From assembly GCF_012933545.1 (NCBI RefSeq), contig NZ_JAADJU010000001.1, positions 434,001 through 498,000 of the forward strand: a stretch of 64,000 nucleotides of DNA, given 5' to 3'. Position numbers and translations under genes: made by a program. The DNA comes from Rouxiella aceris (GTDB lineage Bacteria; Pseudomonadota; Gammaproteobacteria; Enterobacterales; Enterobacteriaceae). Positions 9,023-17,005 of the stretch are shown here, in pieces (position 1 is the stretch's first letter; every line of letters starts with the position of its first letter). Under the pieces are notes generated by a model. It saw only the letters and a list, made by a program, of their open reading frames with translations, was not told the origin of the DNA and did not search any database.

Positions 9023-9805
9023 ATGCGAACTCGCGCTATAACTATGCTTTCATTGGCCATTATGCTGAGTGGGTGTGTTCAGTCAGCATCAAAAAACCAA
9101 TCTATCCCCTCATCTCCGTCACTAACCGATTTAGGACAGGCATCACCCGCATTAGAGAATTACACGCAGAAGTATGTGGATAATGATTTATGGAAAAGGC
9201 CGCAGCTTAGCCCACGCGATCGCAGCATTGTCACTATTGCTGCGCTTATCGCGCGCAATGACCGGGTAGAACTGCCTTACCATATCAACCTCGCGTTAAA
9301 CAACGGAGTTAAACCGGGGGAAATTTCAGAGATTATTGCTCACCTGGCCTTTTACAGTGGCTGGCCAAGTGCCACATCCGCCGCTGAAATCACTCGCCGC
9401 GTGTTCGCCCGGCGCGGTATAACGCGAGCGCAATTGCCGCAAGCCGATGTCACATTGCAGCCCGTTGATCAAAAAGTTGAACAGGCGAGATCTACCCAGG
9501 TTGCTAATAGCTTTAATAAGGTTTCTTCAGGAACAGTGGAATTTACCGAGAAAGCGGTGTTTGGTGATTTGTGGCGACGTCCCGATCTTGCACCGAGAGA
9601 TCGCAGCATGGTCACTGTCAGCGCTTTAATTGCCAGTGGTCAGATTGAGCAAATTGGCTACCATCTCAACCGGGCCATGAATAATGGTCTGACACAGAGC
9701 CAGGCGTCTGAAATGTTGACACAACTGGCGTTCTACGCCGGTTGGCCAAAAGTATTCTCGGCATTACCTGTAGTTAAAAAAGTTTTTGAATCACGCAGTA
9801 GTTAA
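9023..9805 (+). CDS. Carboxymuconolactone decarboxylase-family lipoprotein
   Basis: A 260-residue protein, ATG preceded by AAGGA, starting 10 bases after the cupin stop. MRTRAITMLSLAIMLSGC is a lipoprotein signal with Cys18 in the lipobox. Two CMD repeats follow (about residues 45-125 and 160-255), each with a WKRP or WRRP, LSPRDRS-like and AFYSGWP or AFYAGWP signature. Neither repeat carries the CxxC redox pair of AhpD-type members, so it is more like the gamma-CMD type. Membrane anchoring is unusual for this family. A convergent terminator follows at 9818. Confidence 0.82.
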   Translation: MRTRAITMLSLAIMLSGCVQSASKNQSIPSSPSLTDLGQASPALENYTQKYVDNDLWKRPQLSPRDRSIVTIAALIARNDRVELPYHINLALNNGVKPGEISEIIAHLAFYSGWPSATSAAEITRRVFARRGITRAQLPQADVTLQPVDQKVEQARSTQVANSFNKVSSGTVEFTEKAVFGDLWRRPDLAPRDRSMVTVSALIASGQIEQIGYHLNRAMNNGLTQSQASEMLTQLAFYAGWPKVFSALPVVKKVFESRSS

Positions 9806-9817
9806 ACTCATTTCTGA

Positions 9818-9843
9818 CAGGCTTTCTCGCCCGGGAAAGCCTG
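9818..9843. terminator. Bidirectional terminator hairpin
   Basis: A perfect 9-bp stem, CAGGCTTTC paired with GAAAGCCTG around an 8-base loop, lies between the convergent CMD and LysR genes and can serve both strands. Confidence 0.6.
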
Positions 9844-9847
9844 CCAA

Positions 9848-10741
9848 TTAATCTCGATAGCGCAGCGCTTCTAGCACCAGCGAGAAAGCTTTTGAAGAGC
9901 CGCGTCGATTAGGATAGTAAATGTGCAACCCTTCCCAATAGGGCGTCCACTCCTCCATGACGCTAATCAACTCTCCAGATTTTAAATAAGGTGCAGCCAG
10001 CTCCTCTGGTACATGGCTTAAGCCGAAACCCGCTACAGCCGCTTTAACTATCTGGAATATGCTATGAAAGACGATCTGCCCCTCAACACGCGCTGTCACC
10101 TCACGGCCATCTTTCTCAAATTCCCATACGTAGAAGCCGCCATGTACCGGTAAACGCAAATTAATGCATTGATGTTTCAGCAGATCCTGTGGCGAGGTTG
10201 GCAACGTTTTTCCGGCGAAATAGTCCGGTGAACCGACGACCAAAAAACGCATATCAGGACCAATTCTTGCCGAAATCATGCCGCTTGCCAGTTGGCCTCC
10301 TAAACGCACACCGGCGTCGTAGCGTTTCTCGACGATGTCAGTTAGACCATAATCGTTAACGAATTCAATATTTATATCAGGATAGGTGCGCATTAAGAGT
10401 GACAGCTTTGGCCAGAGAATTGTTTCAATGGCGAAGTCGGTAGCTGAAATACGTATCGTTCCTGCCGGGTGCTCTTTTTTGTCATGCAAGGCAGCCAATT
10501 CGCTGTAGATATCATCAAACTTAGGTGCGAGACTGGCCAGTAACTGTTCACCAATTTCAGTGGGTGAAACGCTGCGCGTGGTCCGCGTCAGCAATCGAAC
10601 CCCCATTTTAGTTTCAAGTGAACGCATGGTATGGCTGAGTGCAGACTGAGATACGCCCAACTGTGCCGCTGCTCGGGTAAAACTTTGTTCTCGCGCGACG
10701 GTGACGAATGCCACTAAATCATTGAGGTTATCTCGTGCCAT
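9848..10741 (-). CDS. LysR-family transcriptional regulator
   Basis: A 297-residue LysR protein with an N-terminal HTH (QSFTRAAAQLGVSQSALSHT, about residues 18-40) and an effector-binding domain. AAGGAG precedes the start. It is a paralogue of the regulator at 6537 and is divergent from the leaderless DUF2255 gene at 10986 across 244 bases, so the DUF2255-tautomerase-SDR stretch is its likely target. The inducer is unknown. Confidence 0.9.
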   Translation of the reverse strand: MARDNLNDLVAFVTVAREQSFTRAAAQLGVSQSALSHTMRSLETKMGVRLLTRTTRSVSPTEIGEQLLASLAPKFDDIYSELAALHDKKEHPAGTIRISATDFAIETILWPKLSLLMRTYPDINIEFVNDYGLTDIVEKRYDAGVRLGGQLASGMISARIGPDMRFLVVGSPDYFAGKTLPTSPQDLLKHQCINLRLPVHGGFYVWEFEKDGREVTARVEGQIVFHSIFQIVKAAVAGFGLSHVPEELAAPYLKSGELISVMEEWTPYWEGLHIYYPNRRGSSKAFSLVLEALRYRD

Positions 10742-10985
10742 TTCATTCGCTCCTTAAGTGATTGAAACTGATTTAACTATATATTTCTAAAAGTGTCTAT
10801 GAATCTTAAATTCAGTTAAGCATCGATTAATGATAAATCCTCATAACTCTATTCGCGACTTTCACCTAATCAAAAAACATTAATTACGCTATGTTAATTA
10901 AGTCTTTATTTATGTTTTCTGTCGGTATTTACCCTTCGCTTTAGCTAAGGGGTTTTATTATTTATTGCATTGACGAGGAATCTTT

Positions 10986-11360
10986 ATGCCGTGGTCCAGC
11001 AAAGAACTTAACGATATTGTTGAGGCGGATGACCTTCATATTTCACCTCTGCGCGCTGATGGTAAAACTATGGGCACGCCAACATGGATCTGGTGCGTAG
11101 AGGTTGAAGGTGCTTTGTATGTGCGTGCTTATAACGGCGTAGGTTCGCGATGGTATCAATCTGCATTGAAGCAAAAAGCGGGACAAATTGTTGCTGCGGG
11201 TGAAACCCGAGATGTAATCTTCGAAACTGTTCGCGGTGATATTATCGATAAGATTGATGATGCTTACCGAAAAAAATATAAAAATAGTCAATATCTTAGC
11301 CCAATGATAAGTCATCGTACGCGGGAAGCGACCATTCTCATAAAGCCGGCGCTCAAATGA
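10986..11360 (+). CDS. DUF2255-family protein (cytosolic)
   Basis: A 124-residue protein of the normal family size, starting MPWSSKELNDIVEADDLHIS after GAGGAA. It has no signal peptide, in contrast to its paralogue at 7911. Conserved blocks include GTPTWIWCVEVEGALYVRAY and RWYQSALKQKAGQIVAAG. The family has no established function; members often stand beside oxidoreductases and hydrolases. Its stop overlaps the start of the next small frame (ATGA). Confidence 0.85.
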   Translation: MPWSSKELNDIVEADDLHISPLRADGKTMGTPTWIWCVEVEGALYVRAYNGVGSRWYQSALKQKAGQIVAAGETRDVIFETVRGDIIDKIDDAYRKKYKNSQYLSPMISHRTREATILIKPALK

Positions 11361-11557
11361 CGGCACGACGTTTTCTTAGCTTGTATGTGTTTGATAACAA
11401 GCAGAAGAAACTCAGACAAATGTTTAGCTCGGGAGACCGCCTGCGTGATGTTTATGCCACCGGTAACGCGATCTATGTGATGACTACCAATCGTTCACCC
11501 CGCTCGGAAGGCCCGTCTGCAGACAGATTAATGAAGTTAATGCTCAAAAAAACATGA
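11357..11557 (+). pseudogene. C-terminal remnant of a PQQ-type sugar/sorbosone dehydrogenase
   Basis: A 66-codon frame starts in an ATGA overlap with the DUF2255 stop. LYVFDNKQKKLRQMF, GDRLRDVYATGNAIYVMTTNRSPRS and DRLMKL resemble the last beta-propeller blade of soluble glucose/sorbosone dehydrogenases (family end normally reads like YVTTNRDGRG...DDRIL). The remaining 300 or more residues are absent, so this is a fragment; it may be translated by coupling but cannot be an enzyme. The identification is from pattern memory. Confidence 0.5.
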
Positions 11558-11715
11558 TTGCTACGCGAAGATCATTCGCAGTAATGAGAATTCTTCATGA
11601 TTCCATCCCATCCAGGGCCGGTAATCACTATCGGCATATAATGTTAATATTGATGCTATTCGAAAGCCTGATCGGCGGGCTATTAAAAGCATAACAATTA
11701 ACCAGGGAGTTATTT

Positions 11716-11943
11716 ATGCCCCATATAATTGTCAAGATTGTTGGTCAGTCAGAAGAGGACAAGAAAATCATTGCTGCAGCATTAACTGATACCTTGAGCA
11801 AAACGCTGGGAATCAGTGGTGATTTCATTTCTTTGTCTATAGAGGATGTTTTAAAGGATAATTGGATGGAGGACGTGTACAAACCTGAGATTATAGAAAA
11901 GCCAAAAAATCTCTATAAAAAACCCGGCTACGATCCACTTTGA
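11716..11943 (+). CDS. Tautomerase family protein (4-oxalocrotonate tautomerase-like)
   Basis: A 75-residue protein with CAGGGAG upstream. The second residue is Pro (MPHIIVKIVGQSEEDK), which after Met removal becomes the catalytic N-terminal proline of 4-OT/PptA-type tautomerases. The length and the pattern of an N-terminal strand, a helix, then ISLSIEDV fit the family. It would interconvert keto and enol forms of a small molecule in the cytosol; the natural substrate is unknown. Confidence 0.85.
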   Translation: MPHIIVKIVGQSEEDKKIIAAALTDTLSKTLGISGDFISLSIEDVLKDNWMEDVYKPEIIEKPKNLYKKPGYDPL

Positions 11944-12070
11944 TTTAGTCTGCCAGGCTCAGGTTTATTATTTAATATCCATGTGAATTTATCCATTTAC
12001 ATCTAGCACAAGCGCATGTTGATTAATTTGCGCTGATGATCTCCTGTGTGTCATAAAGAGGAAATAACCT

Positions 12071-12832
12071 ATGAATTTTTCATTCAAAAATCAAGTTGCA
12101 TTAGTTACGGGTGCAGCCTCTGGAATGGGTCTTGCCGCATCTAAGGCTTTCGCTGCATCGGGCGCGTCAGTCGTTATGGTGGATATCAATGAAGAAGCGG
12201 TTACAAACGCAGCCACTGAACTTAATTCAGCAGGCTACAGTGCGCTAGGTATTCGCTGCAATGTCGCGAATATTGACGAGGTGAAAGCTATGGTTGAGCA
12301 GGCTGTCGCCACCTTTGGGCGTATTGATGCGGCATTCAATAATGCGGGCGTACAAAGTCCAGTGGCTGAAACGGCAATTGCCGATCCTGAAGATTATGAT
12401 TTCGTCATGGATATTAATTTGCGCGGTATCTGGAACTGCATGAAATACGAATTAATTCAGATGAAAAAACAAGGAAGTGGCGCAATCGTTAACAACTCTT
12501 CGCTTGGCGGTTTGGTCGGTATTGCCGAGCGCGGTATTTACCATGCTTCCAAGCACGGTGTGGTGGGCTTAACCAAAAGCGCTGGTCTGGAATATGCTCC
12601 GCAAAACATCCGCGTTAATGCTATCTGCCCTGGCATTATTGAGACGCCAATGGTGTCTGGCATGCTGGAAAGCCAGCCTGAAGCAATGGCAGAACTGATG
12701 AAAGATGTACCAATTAAGCGTCTGGGCCGTGCTGAAGAAATTGCTGATGCCGTACTTTGGTTGTGCAGCCCAGCCTCTACTTTTGTCATTGGTCATGCGC
12801 TGCCTGTTGATGGTGGCTATACCGTCCGTTAA
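12071..12832 (+). CDS. SDR-family oxidoreductase
   Basis: A complete 253-residue classical short-chain dehydrogenase, ATG preceded by AGAGGAAA. It shows the cofactor motif TGAASGMG (13-20), Asp39 at the end of strand 2 (MVDIN), which favours NAD(H), NNAG at 90-93, and the Ser144/Tyr157/Lys161 catalytic set. The C-terminal LPVDGGYTV is typical. The substrate is unknown. It follows the tautomerase and is closed by a terminator-like hairpin. Confidence 0.9.
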   Translation: MNFSFKNQVALVTGAASGMGLAASKAFAASGASVVMVDINEEAVTNAATELNSAGYSALGIRCNVANIDEVKAMVEQAVATFGRIDAAFNNAGVQSPVAETAIADPEDYDFVMDINLRGIWNCMKYELIQMKKQGSGAIVNNSSLGGLVGIAERGIYHASKHGVVGLTKSAGLEYAPQNIRVNAICPGIIETPMVSGMLESQPEAMAELMKDVPIKRLGRAEEIADAVLWLCSPASTFVIGHALPVDGGYTVR

Positions 12833-12840
12833 ATACCCTC

Positions 12841-12871
12841 GGGGTTCGTTTCAATTAAGGGGACGAGCCCC
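12841..12871 (+). terminator. Rho-independent terminator
   Basis: GGGGTTCGT pairs with ACGAGCCCC (one G-T pair) and is followed by ATTTTTGCTTTT, immediately after the SDR stop codon. Confidence 0.6.
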
Positions 12872-13030
12872 ATTTTTGCTTTTGGTAAGAGTCTTCGCGT
12901 GTTGGGGGCGAATGGTCTGATTTAACACCTGTTTGGGGTGTTGAGCAGTCGCGCTTCCTCAATAAGCGTGATGGGTTATCTGGCCCGCCATCTGGCGGGC
13001 TAAATATTTAATTATCTTGAGAGTTTGGCT

Positions 13031-14212
13031 ATGCAAGGTGAGTCGGTTGAGTCCAGTGAGTCTATGAATTTTATGCGGATGCTACTGACATTAATGTTGG
13101 TTGTTTTGGCCGGATTTTTGATTATTGGCATCGCACTGCCAGTGCTTCCCCGTTACGTACATCACCAGTTGGGATTCGGCACTTTTGCTGTCGGTTTAGT
13201 CACTGGCGCGCAGTTTGCCGCTTCTTTAGCAACTCGCTTCGCAGCCGGACGATATGCTGATCGGTGTGGCGGCAAACGAGCCATTTATCTGGGATTGTTG
13301 CTGGCAATAGCGGGGGGTGTTTTTTATTTAATTTCGCTACCGTTTGCGACTCAACCCATTACAGCTATTACTTTGGTGTTGATTGGCAGAGCAATAGTCG
13401 GTGGTGCAGAAAGCTTTATCATCACTGGCGGCATGACGTTGGGGTTGGCTCTGGCGGGCGGCAAACAAACCGGTAGAGTCATTGCATGGGTCGGCACCGC
13501 AATGTTTGCTGCTTTTGCCCTTGGCGCACCGCTAGGTACTGCCATATTTGACCATTCTGGTTTTGCCGCCATTGCAATAACAACAGCGCTGCTACCTATT
13601 GCTGCCATGCTCGTTGTTCGCATTTTGCCAGAACGCGTTGAACCTTCCGAACAGAGAGGAACCCTTTCCCAGGCTCTTTCATCGGTGTGGCTGCCCGGAT
13701 TAGGGGCAGCTTTCAATGGCGTGGGCTATGCGGCTTTATTGTCGTTTTCTGTCCTGATGTACGCCGAAAAGGGCTGGGGAATGGGCTGGTTGCCGGTTAG
13801 CGCATTTGCAGCCGCGTTAATAGCCGCACGCCTCTTGCTGGGGCAGTTAATTGACCAGTCGGGTGCTATCCGTGTGGGTGTGATGTTTTCTCTGGGGACA
13901 GCGCTCGGGCAGGTTTTACTATGGGCAGCACCTTCTCCATGGCTTGCTGCCGCAGGCGCTGCATTAACGGGTGCTGGCTGGGCAATGGTCTATCCCGCCT
14001 TCGGGTCTGAAGCGGTCCGACGCTTGGGAGGGGGAAACAAAGGCGTAGCAATGGCAACGTACTCAGCATTTCCTGACCTTGCAATCGGTCTTTCAAGTCC
14101 GCTGTTAGGACTTGTGGTGTCAGCCGGTCACATGAGTATGGTTTTCCTCTGGAGCGCCTTTATTGTGATAATGGCAGTTCCTGTTGCGTTGCTAGCCAGA
14201 AAAAAACAATGA
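13031..14212 (+). CDS. MFS transporter, YhhS/YfcJ-like
   Basis: A 393-residue 12-helix MFS protein. The ATG at 13031 is preferred to a TTG six bases earlier; a GAGAG lies upstream. The N-terminal ITIG-like segment (IIGIALPVLPRYVHHQLGFG), LVTGAQFAASLATRFAAGRYADRCGGKRA and the C-terminal GAGWAMVYPAFGSEAV and GVAMATYSAFPDLAIG resemble the YhhS/YfcJ (UPF0226) group. It probably exports small molecules. A bidirectional terminator separates it from the convergent hydrolase gene. Confidence 0.8.
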   Translation: MQGESVESSESMNFMRMLLTLMLVVLAGFLIIGIALPVLPRYVHHQLGFGTFAVGLVTGAQFAASLATRFAAGRYADRCGGKRAIYLGLLLAIAGGVFYLISLPFATQPITAITLVLIGRAIVGGAESFIITGGMTLGLALAGGKQTGRVIAWVGTAMFAAFALGAPLGTAIFDHSGFAAIAITTALLPIAAMLVVRILPERVEPSEQRGTLSQALSSVWLPGLGAAFNGVGYAALLSFSVLMYAEKGWGMGWLPVSAFAAALIAARLLLGQLIDQSGAIRVGVMFSLGTALGQVLLWAAPSPWLAAAGAALTGAGWAMVYPAFGSEAVRRLGGGNKGVAMATYSAFPDLAIGLSSPLLGLVVSAGHMSMVFLWSAFIVIMAVPVALLARKKQ

Positions 14213-14219
14213 TTTGAAC

Positions 14220-14254
14220 GGGGGAAGCCCTCCTCTCTTTTAAAAGGCTCCCCC
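14220..14254. terminator. Bidirectional terminator hairpin
   Basis: GGGGGAAGCC pairs with GGCTCCCCC (one bulged A) around a loop containing CTCTTTTAAAA, between the convergent MFS and hydrolase genes. Confidence 0.6.
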
Positions 14255-14261
14255 AATACGA

Positions 14262-15284
14262 CTACAGATTCTTACCGAAGAATTCCGCCAGTTTATTTAC
14301 TGCTGGGGTGACATATTGCGGCTTATCATAGAGATCAAAATGCGATGCGCCCGGAATCACCATAATTTCTTTTGGTTGTTTTGCCTGAGCGTACGCAGCT
14401 TCACTGAATTTAAGCGTTTCAGCGCGCGAGCCAGAAATAAGCAGAACCGGACGCGGTGAAATCAGATCCATATGTGCCAACGGATAATAGGCGAGGTGCA
14501 GCCCTGGGCTGGTAACGACGTAGCGATTGTGGGCATTGGGATGCGCACCGCGCGGCGTCAAATAATAGTTTGTTGCTTCGCGCACGAAGCTGGGAGAGCT
14601 TGCATTAATGCTACTTAAAGGTGGCAATAGCGGCTTCACTAGCACCGGCGCACCGGCTGCTTCTTTATTTAGTTGCTCATCCACGCTTGCCAGTAACTTG
14701 TGCTGATCTTCAACGGTTACAGGTATGCCTTCGATACCTGTGCGCGTCGCTTCGCCGATATCATAGGCTACCACCCCGGCAACAGCTTTCACGCGTAAAT
14801 CGGTCTGGGCTTCGTTAAGGGTATATCCACCGCCAGCACAAACGCCAATAGCACCAATGCGATTAGCATCTACCTGCGGAAGACTGGCGAGATACCCTAC
14901 CGCACTACGAATATCCTGCACTCGGTCAGAAGGGTCTTCCAGATCACGCGGAACACCGCCACTTTCACCATAGTGGGAAGCATCATAAGCCAGCGTAATA
15001 AATCCTTTTCGGGCCAACTGCTGCGCATATAATCCGGAGGTTTGTTCTTTAACGCCTCCCCATGGATGTGCAACCACTATTGCTGGATACTTTTTCGTAG
15101 CATCATAATTCGGTGGAAGATACAAGTTTCCGGCCATGCTGATTGTGCCGTTGTTAAATGTAATCTTTTGCGAGCCAACAATATTTATTCCCTCAGCAAC
15201 AGTTTTAGGCGTGGCGGAAAAAGTATTGGCAGAATAGGCCATTAACAATGATAAGCAGAGTAGTGTATTTTTAAATGCTGGCAT
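14262..15284 (-). CDS. Exported alpha/beta hydrolase (dienelactone hydrolase-like)
   Basis: A 340-residue protein. The start at 15284 has AGAGGGG just upstream and opens a signal peptide (MPAFKNTLLCLSLLMAYSAN, cleavage near residue 24); an upstream ATG at 15341 adds 19 unlikely residues. The core HPWGG (about 73-77) and nucleophile elbow GVCAGGG place Cys149, not Ser, at the catalytic position, as in dienelactone hydrolases. Later come SPRPVLLISGSRAE (acid region) and GASHFDLYD (His). It is likely a periplasmic esterase or lactonase of the YcjY-like group; the substrate is unknown. Confidence 0.82.
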   Translation of the reverse strand: MPAFKNTLLCLSLLMAYSANTFSATPKTVAEGINIVGSQKITFNNGTISMAGNLYLPPNYDATKKYPAIVVAHPWGGVKEQTSGLYAQQLARKGFITLAYDASHYGESGGVPRDLEDPSDRVQDIRSAVGYLASLPQVDANRIGAIGVCAGGGYTLNEAQTDLRVKAVAGVVAYDIGEATRTGIEGIPVTVEDQHKLLASVDEQLNKEAAGAPVLVKPLLPPLSSINASSPSFVREATNYYLTPRGAHPNAHNRYVVTSPGLHLAYYPLAHMDLISPRPVLLISGSRAETLKFSEAAYAQAKQPKEIMVIPGASHFDLYDKPQYVTPAVNKLAEFFGKNL

Positions 15285-15744
15285 GGTTACCCCTCTTTGT
15301 GTCAAAGATGATTCTAATTTGATGGAACTTGAATAATTCACTCTTATCTGATCAATGTCGCACGGTGAATATAATAATCATCCAAACTGAATTACAGAGT
15401 TAATTCTAAATTTTCCAACGGCAAAAAACCTTGATTAAATAACGAATAGAGTTATTACAATAATTCATAAATTGAAAACTTTTTACAAAGTGGGCGGCGT
15501 TTACTGCTAAGCGCGGAGGTAATAAAAAAACCTAAAACGTGTTAAAAATGAATTTTTCAATACTTAATTAATGAAATTAATTCATAAAAGCATTCAGCGT
15601 CTGAGGGTTAATTCATAGCTTTTCATCATGCATACTGGAAATCCGATATGCAGATTAACTCTGCTTTATAAGAAGACGACGTCAGGCGAGAAACCTGTTT
15701 GTTCGAATCTTCAGATGAATACCCCACAAATTTAAGGAAATGAG
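15285..15744. other. AT-rich intergenic region between divergent genes
   Basis: About 460 bases between the divergent hydrolase and cupin genes, AT-rich, with no coding frame that looks real. It should contain both promoters; I could not pick a clear operator. Confidence 0.4.
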
Positions 15745-16149
15745 ATGACTATTATCAACAAAGTTGGCTCGCAAGCATCAATGGTTGGACCTGAAGACTG
15801 GTTCACTGGCACAGTCCGCATCGATCCCATGTTTGCTGCAGACGAGAATTCTCGTGCCAGCGCTGGCCACGTCACATTCGAACCAGGTGCACGTACAGCA
15901 TGGCATACCCATCCACTGGGCCAACGTCTCATTGTGACCTCAGGATTCGGTTATGTCCAAACCTGGGGTGAGCCCGCTCGCGAGATTCGTGCAGGTGATG
16001 TCGTTTGTATTCCAGCCCATGAGAAACACTGGCATGGCGCAAGCGCTACTACAGCGATGACCCATATTGCAATCCAGGAAGCTCAAGATGGCAGCGTAGT
16101 TGAGTGGCTGGAAAAAGTCTCTGACGAACAATATGGAGATACCGAATAA
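15745..16149 (+). CDS. Cupin-domain protein (cytosolic)
   Basis: A 134-residue single-domain cupin, ATG preceded by AAGGAAA and lacking a signal peptide. Metal-binding His residues lie in [10 protein letters not shown] (motif 1) and [10 protein letters not shown] (motif 2). It is the leaderless counterpart of the exported cupin at 8491. Cupins of this type are often encoded beside SDR and CMD genes. Its stop region once overlapped the start of the next SDR gene, which is now truncated by an insertion element. Confidence 0.85.
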   Translation: MTIINKVGSQASMVGPEDWFTGTVRIDPMFAADENSRASAGHVTFEPGARTAWHTHPLGQRLIVTSGFGYVQTWGEPAREIRAGDVVCIPAHEKHWHGASATTAMTHIAIQEAQDGSVVEWLEKVSDEQYGDTE

Positions 16150-16254
16150 GCAATAATATCGATGGAAAAGTTGTTGTAATCACAGGTGCCAGCAGCGGGT
16201 TGGGTGAATACACGGCGCGTAGTTTGAGTGCTAAAGGTGCAACTGTCATGCTTG
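16146..16254 (+). pseudogene. SDR gene remnant cut by an insertion element
   Basis: In frame from 16146 the sequence reads (ATA)[20 protein letters not shown] then [15 protein letters not shown], the N-terminal 36 or so residues of an SDR. An IS3 derivative begins at 16255 and removes the rest. The expected ATG start is ATA: an ancestral ATGA overlap with the cupin stop appears to have become ATAA. No continuation is visible beyond the element at 16886, so the remaining part was lost. It is related to the fragment at 5031-5192. Confidence 0.75.
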
Positions 16255-16885
16255 TGTAGTCCCTCCGGTTTTTAGTACCACCGCCAATGAGGATCTCCGG
16301 CCAGTTTTTGCCTCGCATAGATAACGCGAGGCATATCACCCAGTGAGCTATGCGGACGTTCTTCGTTATATTCTGCGCGCCAGTCTTCTGTTAGCACAGG
16401 GACTTCTGACAGTGTTCTGAACAGATACATATCGAGTATTTCTGTTCGTAGCGTTTTGTTAAATCGCTCAATAAATCCGTTCTGCATTGGCCTGCCTGGC
16501 TGAATAAAATCGAGTATCACGCCGTGTAAAATAGTTGACTCAGACGGTAGTTCGTTACCGCTGCGTATAAATGCCGGATAGCCTCTTTCAGCACTTAACC
16601 GCTCCAGGAGGCATACATCTGCTTTAATCGGCGGTTTTCCTCTTCCAGCTCTTTCATTCGTTTGATATCAGAGAACTCCATACCGCCGTATTTAGATTTC
16701 CAGTTATAATAGCTGGCTTACGACACGCCGTTTTCGCGGCACATATCCTTAACATGCCGACCCCCTTCAACTTCTTTTAGAACTCGCGGGATCTGAGTTT
16801 CAGTGAAACACGCTTTCTTTATGATGAGCCTCCTTTGGTTGTATTTACTCTAACAAGCAGTAAGACTAAATTCAGCGGGACTACA
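16255..16885 (-). mobile_element. Internally deleted IS3-family element, copy 1 (631 bp)
   Basis: The ends read TGTAGTCCC and GGGACTACA. On the minus strand an OrfA region (SYYNWKSKYGGMEFSDIKR-like) runs from about 16820 to 16610 but has ATA where the start ATG should be. At about 16605 it jumps to the last third of OrfB (NGFIERFNKTLRTEILDMY, then WRAEYNEERPHSSLGDMP). The middle of OrfB, including most of the DDE core, is missing. The same junction is found in copy 2 at 22350. No matching 3-4 bp target duplication is visible (flanks cttg and tatt). Confidence 0.85.
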
Positions 16886-17005
16886 TATTCAGTATTTATG
16901 ATTTAGATACATTAAGTTAGTCTTTTCATGTAAAAATGCACGAAACTATCATTTAATGAGATCTATAGGACAAAGGATCTTGAAAAGAAGTCGAAGGAGT
17001 CAGCA

